DNA of 64,000 nucleotides from Sediminibacterium magnilacihabitans (GTDB lineage Bacteria; Bacteroidota; Bacteroidia; Chitinophagales; Chitinophagaceae), in assembly GCA_002973575.1 (NCBI GenBank), contig PVEQ01000007.1, positions 62,001 through 126,000 of the forward strand, given 5' to 3'. Position 1 is the stretch's first letter; every line of letters begins with the position of its first letter. The notes beneath the pieces were generated by a model that saw nothing but the letters and a program-made list of their open reading frames with translations, was not told the origin of the DNA and searched no databases. Positions 9,635-18,342 of the stretch are shown piece after piece. The position numbers were made by a program, and so were the translations under genes.

Positions 9635-10216
9635 ATGCAGGCATTAAGTACCATACATAGCAGATTTGTTCCGTTGCAGATGGAAAACGTGGATACAGAC
9701 CAGATCATTCCCGCCCGCTTTTTAAAAGCAACTACAAGGGATGGTTTTGGAAAGAACCTGTTTCGCGACTGGCGTTATGAGAACAATGATGAAGCAAAAC
9801 CCAAAGCAGATTTCGTGCTCAACCAGCCGAAATACAGCGGCGAGATACTGGTAGCCGGTAAAAATTTCGGATGCGGCTCTTCACGCGAACATGCGGCATG
9901 GGCCATCCAGGATTATGGATTTAAAGTGGTGGTGTCGAGCTTCTTTGCCGACATCTTCAAGAATAACGCATTGAACAATGGCGTGCTGCCGGTGACGGTG
10001 AGCGAAAACTTCCTGCAAAAATTATTTGCACAAGGTGAAGCTGCTACAGTAACGGTTAACCTCGAACAGCAGACCATTACCATTGATGGTACGGGCGAAC
10101 AGGAAAAGTTCGAGATCAACGCATACAAGAAAACATGCCTGCTCAACGGATACGATGACATCGATTTTCTGCTGAGCATTAAAAAAGATATTGAAGCATT
10201 TGAATTGCAACGATGA
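9635..10216 (+). CDS. leuD: 3-Isopropylmalate dehydratase small subunit
   Basis: Swivelling aconitase-D domain that completes the LeuCD active site. Diagnostic segments: [20 protein letters not shown] at the N-terminus and [17 protein letters not shown] near residue 73, with the catalytic Ser/Arg. At 193 residues it has the usual length of the 'long' bacterial LeuD. It lies 13 bp behind leuC and its TGA overlaps the ATG of the next gene (ATGA), so the ABC ATPase is translationally coupled to it. Confidence 0.97.
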   Translation: MQALSTIHSRFVPLQMENVDTDQIIPARFLKATTRDGFGKNLFRDWRYENNDEAKPKADFVLNQPKYSGEILVAGKNFGCGSSREHAAWAIQDYGFKVVVSSFFADIFKNNALNNGVLPVTVSENFLQKLFAQGEAATVTVNLEQQTITIDGTGEQEKFEINAYKKTCLLNGYDDIDFLLSIKKDIEAFELQR

Positions 10217-11658
10217 AAACAACTTCATTACAGGTAGAACATCTGACGGTTCAGTTGTCGGGTAAAACCATACTGAAAGATGTTTCTTTTGCTGTACATG
10301 AAGGAGAAGTGCTGGCAGTAGTGGGTAAATCGGGTAGCGGAAAATCTACATTGATCAAAGCGCTTTCGGGGCATTGTTTTAATCGTGGCGATATATCGTT
10401 CACGGCCCGCCACAATGGTGAGCCCCGTGTTGTGGCTATTACCCAACAACACAAATTCAAGAACCGCTCGAACGTTTCATCTTTTTACTACCAACAACGG
10501 TTCAATTCATCCGATGCAGAAGATACGGTATTGTTGAATGATGTGCTGCATCAGATGACTACGGATGATCAGGCCATTGCCGATACATTATCGTGGTTGG
10601 GTATTACCCACGTGCGATACACCCGTTTGATACAATTGTCGAACGGTGAACAAAAAAAATTACAACTGGCGAAAGCTTTGCTTCGGCAGGCCGATTGGCT
10701 GCTGTTTGACAATCCGTATACCGGACTCGATACGGCTTCCAGGCATTCGCTCAGTATGATCATGGAACAGTTGGCTGCAAAAGGAATTGGCATACTGCTG
10801 GTTACTACCGAATCGGAAATACCGCCTGCAGTAACCCATGTGGCTGTGCTGGAAAAAGGTTACCTGCAACCCAGGATAACACATCAGGCATTTGATCTGC
10901 ATAAACCGGTAACAGCTACTGTTGCAAAGCAGGCTTTGCCTATTCAACAGGGTATACCGGAAGTTTATCGTTACGACAATTTTGCTACTGCCGTTAAAAT
11001 GGTAAACACCAATGTAACCTACGGCAATAAAAAGATACTGCACAATATTAACTGGGAAGTGAAGCGTGGAGAATGCTGGCGCATAGCCGGTGGCAATGGA
11101 GCAGGTAAGTCTACCTTGCTGAGCCTGGTGAACGGCGATAACCCGCAGGCATTTGCCAATGAGATCTATTTGTTCGACAGGAGGAAAGGCAGTGGAGAAA
11201 GCATCTGGGATATCAAACAGAAGATCGGTTATGTATCACCCGAGTTACACCAGCATTTTGAGCCGGGCGCTACCTGCTTTGAAGTGGTTGCATCCGGTTT
11301 GTTCGATACAATCGGTTTGTTCAGGCAGCTCACCGGTCAACAGAAAAAGATCACCCTGCACTGGATGGAATTATTGCAACTAACAGATTTTGCCAACAGG
11401 CCGTTGTTGCAATTATCCAATGGAGAGCAAAGACTGGTATTGCTGGCGAGGGCCATGGTGAAGAACCCGCCGCTGTTGATACTGGATGAACCCTGCCAGG
11501 GGCTCGATGCCCAGATGGCAGCAGCATTTGTTGAGATGGTCAATGATATCTGTACAGTATTGAAGAAGACATTGATCTATGTAAGCCATTACAATGAAGA
11601 AGTGCCTTCATGTGTAACCAGGACATTATTATTGGAATCGGGAAAAATCGCAGCGTAA
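10213..11658 (+). CDS. Tandem ABC ATPase (ModF/PhrA-like) inside the leu operon
   Basis: A soluble protein of two ABC nucleotide-binding domains in one chain. NBD1 has Walker [10 protein letters not shown] near residue 37 and signature [15 protein letters not shown] near 142. NBD2 has Walker [10 protein letters not shown] near 293, signature [15 protein letters not shown] near 399 and Walker [13 protein letters not shown]. It has no membrane segments, and no permease gene is nearby. Both signatures read LSNGEQ instead of the canonical LSGGQ, as in the ModF/PhrA-type family, whose role is poorly defined. It is locked between leuD (4-bp overlap) and leuB (31 bp), so it is almost certainly co-transcribed with leucine genes. 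A function in leucine synthesis or in its regulation or translation is unproven inference. Confidence 0.9.
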   Translation: MKTTSLQVEHLTVQLSGKTILKDVSFAVHEGEVLAVVGKSGSGKSTLIKALSGHCFNRGDISFTARHNGEPRVVAITQQHKFKNRSNVSSFYYQQRFNSSDAEDTVLLNDVLHQMTTDDQAIADTLSWLGITHVRYTRLIQLSNGEQKKLQLAKALLRQADWLLFDNPYTGLDTASRHSLSMIMEQLAAKGIGILLVTTESEIPPAVTHVAVLEKGYLQPRITHQAFDLHKPVTATVAKQALPIQQGIPEVYRYDNFATAVKMVNTNVTYGNKKILHNINWEVKRGECWRIAGGNGAGKSTLLSLVNGDNPQAFANEIYLFDRRKGSGESIWDIKQKIGYVSPELHQHFEPGATCFEVVASGLFDTIGLFRQLTGQQKKITLHWMELLQLTDFANRPLLQLSNGEQRLVLLARAMVKNPPLLILDEPCQGLDAQMAAAFVEMVNDICTVLKKTLIYVSHYNEEVPSCVTRTLLLESGKIAA

Positions 11659-11689
11659 ACTAAAACTAACAACCAAATAATTATACAGT

Positions 11690-12805
11690 ATGGAAAAGAA
11701 GATAGCCGTTATATTGGGAGATGGGATCGGCCCGGAAGTAACGCAGCAGTCCATTAAAGTGCTGAATGCGATCGCGGATCGCTTCGGTCATTCTTTTGAA
11801 TACAGTTATGGCATCATGGGCGCCGATGCGATCGACAAAACCGGCAACCCTTTGCCCGATGAAACTATTGATACCTGTTTGAAAAGCGATGCCATCCTTT
11901 TTGGCGCCATCGGTCACCCTAAATATGATAATGATCCTACTGCAAAAGTGAGGCCAGAACAGGGTTTGCTGAAGCTGAGAAAGGCGCTGCAATTGTATGC
12001 CAATATCCGTCCGGTTACGACTTATCGTGCGTTGCAACATTTATCGCCCCTGAAAGCCAAGCAAATGGAAGGGGTTGATTTTATTGTATTCCGTGAACTC
12101 ACCGGTGGCATATATTTTGGTAAAAAAGAATTGAGTGAAGACCAATCGGCCGCGGTTGATGAATGCACTTATACAAAGGCAGAAATAGAAAGGGTATCAC
12201 ACCTGGCGTTTAAGTATGCACAGGGAAGAAAGAAAAAATTGACACTGGTGGACAAGGCGAATGTGCTGGAGACATCACGCTTGTGGCGTAAAGTGGTGCA
12301 AGAGATCGCCAAAGCGTATACAGACGTAGCAGTAGATTATATGTTCGTAGACAATGCTGCTATGCAGATCATCCTGAATCCCGCACAATTCGATGTGGTA
12401 CTCACCGAGAATATGTTTGGCGATATCATCAGTGATGAAGCGAGTGTATTGAGTGGTTCGCTGGGATTGCTGCCATCGGCATCGGTAGGCAATACCGTGG
12501 CGCTGTTTGAACCAATACATGGTTCTTATCCGCAGGCTGCAGGAAAAGACATTGCCAATCCTTTGGGCTCTATTCTTTCTGCGGCCATGCTACTGGATCA
12601 TTTCCAACTGGCGGAAGAGGCTGCTGCTGTAAGAGAAGCCGTTGATTGGACCCTGGCGAATGGATTTGTATCGAAAGACATTGATCCGGTAAACAATTAC
12701 ACCACTACGGCTATCGGTGACCTGATCACGGAACACATAGAAAGGAATGCAGATGCGAACAGGCGCAGCAACAATGCCTCGCTGAATCGCTCAACCATTA
12801 TATAA
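11690..12805 (+). CDS. leuB: 3-Isopropylmalate dehydrogenase
   Basis: NAD-dependent oxidative decarboxylation of 3-isopropylmalate to 2-oxoisocaproate. Features: the N-terminal ILGDGIGPEVT, the substrate-loop arginines in VDFIVFRELTGGIYFG, the catalytic Lys in VDKANVLETSRLWR, the metal-binding Asp cluster in ENMFGDIISDEAS, and NAD-binding GSYPQAAGKDIANPLGSI. The length of 371 residues is slightly long because of a low-complexity Asn/Arg/Ser tail (NADANRRSNNASLNRS). It is the last gene of the leu group and is followed by a convincing terminator. Confidence 0.97.
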   Translation: MEKKIAVILGDGIGPEVTQQSIKVLNAIADRFGHSFEYSYGIMGADAIDKTGNPLPDETIDTCLKSDAILFGAIGHPKYDNDPTAKVRPEQGLLKLRKALQLYANIRPVTTYRALQHLSPLKAKQMEGVDFIVFRELTGGIYFGKKELSEDQSAAVDECTYTKAEIERVSHLAFKYAQGRKKKLTLVDKANVLETSRLWRKVVQEIAKAYTDVAVDYMFVDNAAMQIILNPAQFDVVLTENMFGDIISDEASVLSGSLGLLPSASVGNTVALFEPIHGSYPQAAGKDIANPLGSILSAAMLLDHFQLAEEAAAVREAVDWTLANGFVSKDIDPVNNYTTTAIGDLITEHIERNADANRRSNNASLNRSTII

Positions 12806-12810
12806 ACGAA

Positions 12811-12842
12811 CGATCGTTATAGAACGATTGCACAATTTTTTT
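12811..12842 (+). terminator. Intrinsic terminator of the leu operon
   Basis: CGATCGTT and AACGATTG form an 8-bp stem (one G-U) with loop ATAG, then CACAA and seven T residues. It starts five bases after the leuB stop and separates the leu and ilv transcription units. Confidence 0.8.
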
Positions 12843-12850
12843 AAAAGTTC

Positions 12851-12881
12851 TTTGTTTTTTCAACAGGCGGGAGTATTTTTA
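12851..12881 (+). promoter_or_regulatory. Bacteroidota-type promoter for the ilv operon
   Basis: TTTG (-33) and TATTTTTA (-7, consensus TAnnTTTG) are separated by exactly 19 bases. The predicted start site is around 12886-12889, leaving about 30 bases before the leader-peptide ATG. The match is by eye; no start site has been mapped. Confidence 0.6.
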
Positions 12882-12884
12882 TAA

Positions 12885-12904
12885 CCCCGGACTTAAGTCC
12901 GGGG
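12885..12904. repeat. 20-bp perfect palindrome, REP-like unit A
   Basis: Perfect palindrome with core GGACTTAAGTCC flanked by CCCC/GGGG. It shares the form CCCCGGrCTTAAGyCCGGGG with the 38-bp palindrome 175 bp downstream. It falls at the predicted 5' end of the ilv leader transcript, where it could cap the RNA with a hairpin. Confidence 0.85.
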
Positions 12905-12917
12905 CGACGAGTCCTCT

Positions 12918-13019
12918 ATGTTCAAAGGCATCAACCATAATGTCAGCATCATCAACACAATTATTATTGTGGTTGTCATTATTGTACCTGCACTGAACGG
13001 AGGAGGAGCTCTTATATAA
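12918..13019 (+). CDS. Ile/Val-rich leader peptide of the ilv operon (attenuator)
   Basis: A 33-codon ORF starting ATG TTC AAA GGC and ending with TAA. Sixteen of 33 residues are branched-chain (nine Ile, five Val, two Leu), and residues 15-23 read IIIVVVIIV without interruption. It ends 21 bases before a strong intrinsic terminator stem and lies 111 bp upstream of ilvD, downstream of a good promoter. This is the classic layout of ribosome-mediated attenuation: shortage of charged tRNA-Ile or tRNA-Val stalls the ribosome in the run and should prevent terminator formation. The peptide itself probably has no function. The ORF, codon run and terminator are seen directly; the regulatory action is inferred from the known mechanism in proteobacterial ilv operons. 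Confidence 0.85.
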   Translation: MFKGINHNVSIINTIIIVVVIIVPALNGGGALI

Positions 13020-13053
13020 AAAAGAAAACATTGAAAATATAAAGCCCCGCCTC
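12999..13053 (+). promoter_or_regulatory. Candidate antiterminator pairing
   Basis: GAGGAGG at 13000-13006, inside the last leader codons, can pair with CCGCCTC at 13047-13053, which is part of the 5' arm and loop of the terminator (one A-G mismatch). A ribosome that finishes the leader would cover the GGAGG tract and let the terminator form; one stalled upstream on the Ile/Val codons would leave it free. Folding energies were not computed. Confidence 0.4.
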
Positions 13054-13071
13054 AAAATGCGGGGTTTTTTT
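13041..13071 (+). terminator. Attenuator terminator upstream of ilvD
   Basis: GCCCCGC and GCGGGG pair around the loop CTCAAAAT, with flanking AAA/TTT extending the stem, followed by seven T residues. It lies between the leader peptide and ilvD, so its only sensible role is conditional termination of ilv transcription. Confidence 0.85.
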
Positions 13072-13078
13072 ATTCCTT

Positions 13079-13116
13079 GCCTTTTTGCCCCGGGCTTAAG
13101 CCCGGGGCAAAAAGGC
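13079..13116. repeat. 38-bp perfect palindrome, REP-like unit B
   Basis: A perfect inverted repeat of 19 bp per arm centred on CTTAAG, with GC-rich inner arms (GCCCCGGGC) and A/T outer arms (CTTTTT/AAAAAG). It ends 14 bases before the ilvD ATG. In RNA it would form a very stable hairpin followed by an A-rich, unstructured ribosome-loading stretch. It is clearly related to the 20-bp palindrome upstream, suggesting a dispersed repeat family, though only these two copies are in the window. Confidence 0.9.
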
Positions 13117-13130
13117 AAAAAAAAAAGATT

Positions 13131-14810
13131 ATGATGTTAAATAGATATTCAAAGACAATTACACAGGATGTAACACAGCCGGCGGCGCAAGCCATGCTGT
13201 ATGGTATTGGCCTCACAGAAGAAGACCTGAAAAAAGCACAGGTAGGCGTTGTGAGCATGGGTTATGACGGCAATACCTGTAACATGCACCTGAACGACCT
13301 GGCCAAGCTGGTTAAACAAAGTGTGTGGGACAGCGAACTGGTAGGATTGATATTCAATACCATTGGCGTGAGCGATGGTATCAGTAATGGAACCGACGGC
13401 ATGCGTTATTCCCTGGTGAGTCGCGATATCATTGCCGACTCCATCGAGGCGGTATGCGGCGCGCAGTATTATGATTCGGTGATCGCATTGCCAGGATGTG
13501 ATAAGAATATGCCAGGGTCCATCATCGCTATGGGCAGATTGAACCGGCCGGCCATCATGGTGTACGGAGGAACCATCGCGCCCGGTCATTACAAAGGACA
13601 GGACCTGAACATCGTTTCTGCTTTTGAAGCATTGGGACAAAAAATAGCAGGACAATTGGATGAGGCTGATTTCAAAGGCATCGTTCAGCATTCATGTCCG
13701 GGTGCAGGCGCCTGTGGCGGTATGTACACAGCAAATACCATGGCTGCCGCTATTGAGGCATTGGGTATGAGCCTGCCTTATTCTTCTTCCAACCCCGCAT
13801 TGAGCGAAGAGAAAAAACAGGAATGCCTGGCGGCAGGAAAAGCGATCCGTCACCTGATGGAAAAAGATATCAAACCAAGAGATATCATGACGCGTAAAGC
13901 ATTTGAGAATGCGATGATCGTAATCATGGTATTGGGCGGCAGCACCAACGCCGTATTGCACCTGATAGCGATGGCCAAGAGTGTAAATGTAGCGTTAACA
14001 CAGGATGATTTCCAGGCCATCAGCGACAGGATACCGGTTCTGGCCGATTTCAAGCCCAGTGGTAAATACCTCATGCAGGATCTGTATGAACATGGAGGAA
14101 CACCTGCTGTAATGAAATATTTGTTGAACAAAGGATTGCTGCATGGAGATTGTTTAACAGTTACCGGAAAAACATTAGCCGAAAACCTGGCCGATGTACC
14201 CGAGATCGATTTTGAAAAACAGAAGATCATATTCCCGCTGGAGCATCCCATCAAAGCAACAGGGCATTTGCAAATATTATACGGTAACCTCGCAGAAGGC
14301 GGTAGTGTTGCAAAGATCAGCGGTAAGGAAGGGGAGCGTTTCGAAGGGCCGGCCCGTGTATTCGATGGAGAGCATGAGCTGATCAATGGCATCAACAGCG
14401 GAAAAATAAAACACGGTGATGTAGTAGTGATCCGTTATGTAGGCCCTAAGGGTGGACCCGGTATGCCGGAAATGCTGAAGCCTACATCTGCCATCATTGG
14501 TGCAGGATTGGGTAAGAGTGTGGCGTTGATTACAGATGGACGATTCAGCGGTGGCACACATGGATTTGTCGTCGGACACATCACACCCGAAGCGTACAAC
14601 GGGGGATTGATAGCCATGGTAGAAGATGACGATATCATTGAACTGAATGTAGCTACCCGGTCCATGACCCTGAAAGTACCGGAGGATGTGATAGCCAAAA
14701 GAAGAGCAGCGTGGAAACGTCCATCGCTCAAAGCAGAGAAAGGAATATTATTCAAATATGCCCAGTGTGTGAAAGATGCCTCAGAAGGCTGCGTAACAGA
14801 CGAAGCATAA
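13131..14810 (+). CDS. ilvD: Dihydroxy-acid dehydratase
   Basis: Fe-S dehydratase that makes 2-oxoisovalerate and 2-oxo-3-methylvalerate. Cluster cysteines are visible in [11 protein letters not shown] and [19 protein letters not shown]. Mg-binding and catalytic regions include [11 protein letters not shown] and [20 protein letters not shown]. Its 559 residues match the bacterial family. Two adjacent ATGs are possible; the first aligns better with family N-termini of the form [13 protein letters not shown]. An upstream in-frame TTG would extend translation through the 38-bp palindrome and is not credible. First structural gene of the ilv operon, controlled by the leader attenuator. Confidence 0.97.
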   Translation: MMLNRYSKTITQDVTQPAAQAMLYGIGLTEEDLKKAQVGVVSMGYDGNTCNMHLNDLAKLVKQSVWDSELVGLIFNTIGVSDGISNGTDGMRYSLVSRDIIADSIEAVCGAQYYDSVIALPGCDKNMPGSIIAMGRLNRPAIMVYGGTIAPGHYKGQDLNIVSAFEALGQKIAGQLDEADFKGIVQHSCPGAGACGGMYTANTMAAAIEALGMSLPYSSSNPALSEEKKQECLAAGKAIRHLMEKDIKPRDIMTRKAFENAMIVIMVLGGSTNAVLHLIAMAKSVNVALTQDDFQAISDRIPVLADFKPSGKYLMQDLYEHGGTPAVMKYLLNKGLLHGDCLTVTGKTLAENLADVPEIDFEKQKIIFPLEHPIKATGHLQILYGNLAEGGSVAKISGKEGERFEGPARVFDGEHELINGINSGKIKHGDVVVIRYVGPKGGPGMPEMLKPTSAIIGAGLGKSVALITDGRFSGGTHGFVVGHITPEAYNGGLIAMVEDDDIIELNVATRSMTLKVPEDVIAKRRAAWKRPSLKAEKGILFKYAQCVKDASEGCVTDEA

Positions 14811-14834
14811 CCATCAACCCCTAATAATAAAGGA

Positions 14835-16577
14835 ATGGAAGCAATAGATACCATCACAGCAGAGAAAGCAACACCCGCTAAAAAAGCGGTAACGCTTTCC
14901 GGTTCACAGGCAGTGCTTGAAGCATTGATCGCCGAAGGCGTGGATACCATTTTCGGTTATCCAGGCGGAGCCATCATGCCTATCTATGATGCCTTATACG
15001 ATTATCACGATAAACTGAAACATATACTGGTAAGACACGAGCAGGGCGGTATACATGCAGGACAAGGCTATGCACGCTCTTCCGGGAAAGTGGGCGTGGT
15101 GTTCGCAACAAGCGGACCAGGCGCTACCAACCTGGTAACAGGACTGGCCGATGCACAGATCGACAGTACGCCGCTGGTATGTATAACCGGACAGGTGTTT
15201 GCACACTTGCTGGGTACCGATGCTTTCCAGGAAACAGATGTGATCAATATCACCACACCAGTTACCAAATGGAATTACCAGGTAACAGATGCAACGGAAT
15301 TGCCTACTGTGTTAGCGAAAGCCTTTTACATTGCCAGGAGCGGAAGACCCGGACCCGTGCTGATTGATATCACCAAGAATGCGCAGTTGCAAAAATTTGA
15401 ATATGCAGGATATGAAAAATGCGATCATATCCGCAGTTACCGGCCCAAGCCCATTGTGCGGAAAGAATATGTTGAAGAAGCGGCCAAGCTGATCAATGCA
15501 GCAGAGAAACCCTTTGTACTGTTTGGTCAGGGTGTGATATTGGGTAACGCAGAAGATGAATTCAGGGCTTTCATTGAGAAGTCAGGTATTCCTGCCGCAT
15601 GGACCATTCTCGGATTGAGTGCATTGCCTACTGACCATCCATTAAATGTTGGCATGCTGGGCATGCATGGCAATTATGGTCCGAATGTACTTACCAATGA
15701 TTGCGATGTGTTGATCGCCATAGGCATGCGCTTCGATGACCGTGTTACCGGCAGGCTCGATAAATATGCCAAGCAGGCGAAAGTGATCCACCTGGATATT
15801 GACCCCGCCGAGATAGATAAGAATGTAAAAGCTACTGTAGGTGTATGGGGCGATTGTAAAGAGACGTTGCCTATGCTGACCAAACTCGTGGAAGCAAAAA
15901 AACATACACAGTGGTTGGAAAGATTCAAAAATTACCAGCAGGAAGAGAATAAAGAAGTAATCGATCATGAATTGAATCCGGGTTCGGGAGAGATGACGAT
16001 GGGTGAAGTGATGAAACATTTGAACGAGCTTACCCAGGGAGACGCCATCATTGTAACAGATGTGGGCCAGCACCAGATGGTGGGTTGCCGTTATGCAAAA
16101 TTCAACCAGACAAGAAGTAATATCACTTCCGGTGGATTGGGCACGATGGGCTTTGCCCTGCCGGCAGCCATCGGCGCCAAATTCGGTGCACTGGATCGAA
16201 CTGTAGTAGCGATCATTGGCGATGGAGGTGTTCAAATGACCATACAGGAACTGGGCACCATCATGCAAACAGAGCTCGATGTAAAAATACTGATCCTGAA
16301 TAATGAGTTCCTGGGCATGGTAAGACAATGGCAGCAGCTCTTCCACGATAAACGCTATTCCTTTGTTGACATTGCGAGTCCTGATTATGTGACAGTAGCC
16401 AAAGGATATGGCATAGCTGGACAAAAAGTAACAGACAGGCAAAACCTGCGCGAGGCACTGGCCACCATGCTGAACCACCAGGGCTCTTATCTGTTGGAAG
16501 TAATGGTAGGAAAGGAGAACAATGTATTCCCCATGGTTCCGCAGGGATGCAGTGTAAGTGAAATACGTTTAAAATAA
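14835..16577 (+). CDS. ilvB: Acetolactate synthase, large (catalytic) subunit
   Basis: ThDP-dependent enzyme making 2-acetolactate and 2-aceto-2-hydroxybutyrate. Visible: GYPGGAIMPIYDAL, the catalytic Glu in VRHEQGGIHAGQGYARSSGK, SGPGATNLVTGLADAQ, and the ThDP/Mg motif GDGGVQMTIQELGTIMQTELDVKI through NN. At 580 residues it is full length. The first about 20 residues (ITAEKATPAKKAV) form a non-conserved tail; the next ATG is not better placed. It starts 24 bp after ilvD and is followed after 5 bp by the regulatory subunit. Confidence 0.97.
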   Translation: MEAIDTITAEKATPAKKAVTLSGSQAVLEALIAEGVDTIFGYPGGAIMPIYDALYDYHDKLKHILVRHEQGGIHAGQGYARSSGKVGVVFATSGPGATNLVTGLADAQIDSTPLVCITGQVFAHLLGTDAFQETDVINITTPVTKWNYQVTDATELPTVLAKAFYIARSGRPGPVLIDITKNAQLQKFEYAGYEKCDHIRSYRPKPIVRKEYVEEAAKLINAAEKPFVLFGQGVILGNAEDEFRAFIEKSGIPAAWTILGLSALPTDHPLNVGMLGMHGNYGPNVLTNDCDVLIAIGMRFDDRVTGRLDKYAKQAKVIHLDIDPAEIDKNVKATVGVWGDCKETLPMLTKLVEAKKHTQWLERFKNYQQEENKEVIDHELNPGSGEMTMGEVMKHLNELTQGDAIIVTDVGQHQMVGCRYAKFNQTRSNITSGGLGTMGFALPAAIGAKFGALDRTVVAIIGDGGVQMTIQELGTIMQTELDVKILILNNEFLGMVRQWQQLFHDKRYSFVDIASPDYVTVAKGYGIAGQKVTDRQNLREALATMLNHQGSYLLEVMVGKENNVFPMVPQGCSVSEIRLK

Positions 16578-16582
16578 GCAAC

Positions 16583-17173
16583 ATGAACAAACAGGAATTC
16601 ACCATAACAGTATACACGGAGAACCGCATCGGTTTGGTAAGCCGTATTGCGATCATGTTCTCCAGGAGGAAGATCAATATTGAAAGTCTGAATACTTCAC
16701 CATCGGAAATAGAAGGCATTCACCGGTTCACCATCGTCATTGAAGAAACGGAAGAAGTGGTGCGCAAGCTGGTTCGCCAGGTAGAAAAGCAGGTAGAAGT
16801 ATTGAAAGCCTATTACAATACCAACGATGAGATCGTTTGGCAGGAAATGGCTTTGTACAAAGTATCTACCGATGAGATCGCTGAAAAAATAAAAGTGGAA
16901 AGGCTGCTTCACAAATATGGGGCAAGAGCAATACTCATTCGTAAAGACTATACCATTTTCGAAACCAGTGGCCATCGCGAAGAGATAGACAAGTTGGTCA
17001 AAGTATTGGAACCCTGCGGACTGATCGAGTTTGTGAGAAGTGGAAGGGTAGCCATCATCAAAGGCAGCGATAGTTTTCACGCCAAGATCAAGGCATTTGA
17101 GAAAAGTGAGCCGGGAGAAACTGTGGTAGAAAATGAATTCCTCGATAAGCAGGACGAAGTATTCAGCATGTAA
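16583..17173 (+). CDS. ilvN: Acetolactate synthase, small (regulatory) subunit
   Basis: Regulatory partner of IlvB that mediates feedback by valine. An N-terminal ACT domain (residues about 5-80: FTITVYTENRIGLVSRIAIMFSRRKINIESL) is followed by the C-terminal ALS_ss_C domain (about 90-170). At 196 residues it is about 30 residues longer than the E. coli type; the tail is acidic (KSEPGETVVENEFLDKQDE). Spacing of 5 bp to ilvB implies coupled translation. Could equally be named ilvH. Confidence 0.95.
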   Translation: MNKQEFTITVYTENRIGLVSRIAIMFSRRKINIESLNTSPSEIEGIHRFTIVIEETEEVVRKLVRQVEKQVEVLKAYYNTNDEIVWQEMALYKVSTDEIAEKIKVERLLHKYGARAILIRKDYTIFETSGHREEIDKLVKVLEPCGLIEFVRSGRVAIIKGSDSFHAKIKAFEKSEPGETVVENEFLDKQDEVFSM

Positions 17174-17219
17174 CAAACAAAGTAAAAAGTAACAACCAAT
17201 CATTTTAAAAACCAGAACA

Positions 17220-18284
17220 ATGGCAAAATTAAACTTCGGTGGTGTAGAAGAGAACGTGATAACTCGCGAAGAGTTCCCCCTTGCAAAAGCACAGCAGGTG
17301 CTGAAAGATGAAGTGGTGGCAGTGATCGGCTACGGCGTACAGGGGCCAGGCCAGGCACTGAACCAGAAAGAAAACGGCGTCAACGTAATTGTTGGCCAGC
17401 GTAAAAATTCCAAGAGCTGGGATAAAGCGGTTCGCGACGGATTTGTACCGGGCGAATCATTGTTTGAGATAGAAGAAGCTTTGCAACGCGGAACCATTAT
17501 CTGTTATTTGCTGAGCGATGCTGCCCAGATCAGCCTGTGGCCCACCGTTAAAAAACACCTGACACCAGGTAAAGCCCTGTATTTCTCACACGGCTTCGGT
17601 GTTACTTATAAAGACCAGACAGGCATCGTGCCACCGGCCGATGTAGACGTATTCCTGGTAGCTCCTAAAGGATCAGGTACCTCTCTGCGCAGGATGTTCC
17701 TGCAAGGGCGTGGTCTGAACAGCAGTTATGCCATCTTCCAGGATGCAACCGGTCGCGCTTTCGACAGAGTAGTAGCGCTGGGTATTGCCATCGGTAGCGG
17801 TTACCTGTTCGAGACAGATTTCAAAAAAGAAGTGTACAGCGATCTTACCGGTGAGCGCGGAACACTGATGGGCGCTATCCAGGGTATCTTCGCCGCACAA
17901 TACGAAGTGTTGCGTTCAAAAGGACATACACCTTCTGAGGCATTCAACGAAACAGTAGAAGAGCTGACGCAGTCGCTGATGCCATTGGTTGCAGAGAACG
18001 GTATGGACTGGATGTATGCCAACTGTTCTACTACTGCACAGCGCGGCGCGCTCGACTGGTGGAAAAAATTCCGCGATGCTTCTCTGCCTGTGTTCAAAGA
18101 ATTGTATGAAAGCGTAGCTACCGGTAAGGAAGCAGCCAAATCGATCGAGAGCAACAGTAAAGCAGATTACCGTGAAAAACTCGAAGAAGAATTGAAAGAA
18201 CTGCGCGAAAGCGAAATGTGGCAGGCAGGTAAAACAGTAAGGAGCCTGCGCCCCGAAAACCAGAAAGTAGCAACAGAAGCGTAA
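17220..18284 (+). CDS. ilvC: Ketol-acid reductoisomerase
   Basis: NAD(P)H-dependent isomeroreduction of acetohydroxy acids. The Rossmann motif GYGVQGPGQA is at residues 38-47; the cofactor loop GQRKNSKSWDKA has Arg and Ser residues consistent with NADPH preference. Metal-binding acidic residues lie in SDLTGERGTLMGAIQGI and in the helical C-terminal knot (FNETVEELTQSL). Its 354 residues fit the short (class I) form. It is 46 bp after ilvN and is followed by a hairpin before ilvA. Confidence 0.96.
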   Translation: MAKLNFGGVEENVITREEFPLAKAQQVLKDEVVAVIGYGVQGPGQALNQKENGVNVIVGQRKNSKSWDKAVRDGFVPGESLFEIEEALQRGTIICYLLSDAAQISLWPTVKKHLTPGKALYFSHGFGVTYKDQTGIVPPADVDVFLVAPKGSGTSLRRMFLQGRGLNSSYAIFQDATGRAFDRVVALGIAIGSGYLFETDFKKEVYSDLTGERGTLMGAIQGIFAAQYEVLRSKGHTPSEAFNETVEELTQSLMPLVAENGMDWMYANCSTTAQRGALDWWKKFRDASLPVFKELYESVATGKEAAKSIESNSKADYREKLEEELKELRESEMWQAGKTVRSLRPENQKVATEA

Positions 18285-18296
18285 GCTGCACATAAA

Positions 18297-18334
18297 CACT
18301 ACCGGTAGTTCAACTGCCGGTAGTGCCTTTTAAT
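18297..18334 (+). terminator. Hairpin between ilvC and ilvA
   Basis: CACTACCGG and CCGGTAGTG pair perfectly, and the stem extends inward over AGT/ACT; CCTTTTAA follows. The U-tract is modest, so partial termination or 3' protection of ilvDBNC mRNA is likely, lowering ilvA expression relative to upstream genes. It ends nine bases before the ilvA start. Confidence 0.6.
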
Positions 18335-18342
18335 ACAAGCAC

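Noticed and set aside
13077-13130. N-terminal extension of ilvD from a TTG, reading [13 protein letters not shown]
   Set aside because: It is translation of the 38-bp palindrome; the same peptide also appears from the minus strand at the 20-bp copy. Family N-terminus starts at the ATG pair.
15642-16478. 278-codon minus-strand frame opposite ilvB
   Set aside because: Entirely inside ilvB and Cys/His/Tyr-rich; a shadow frame.
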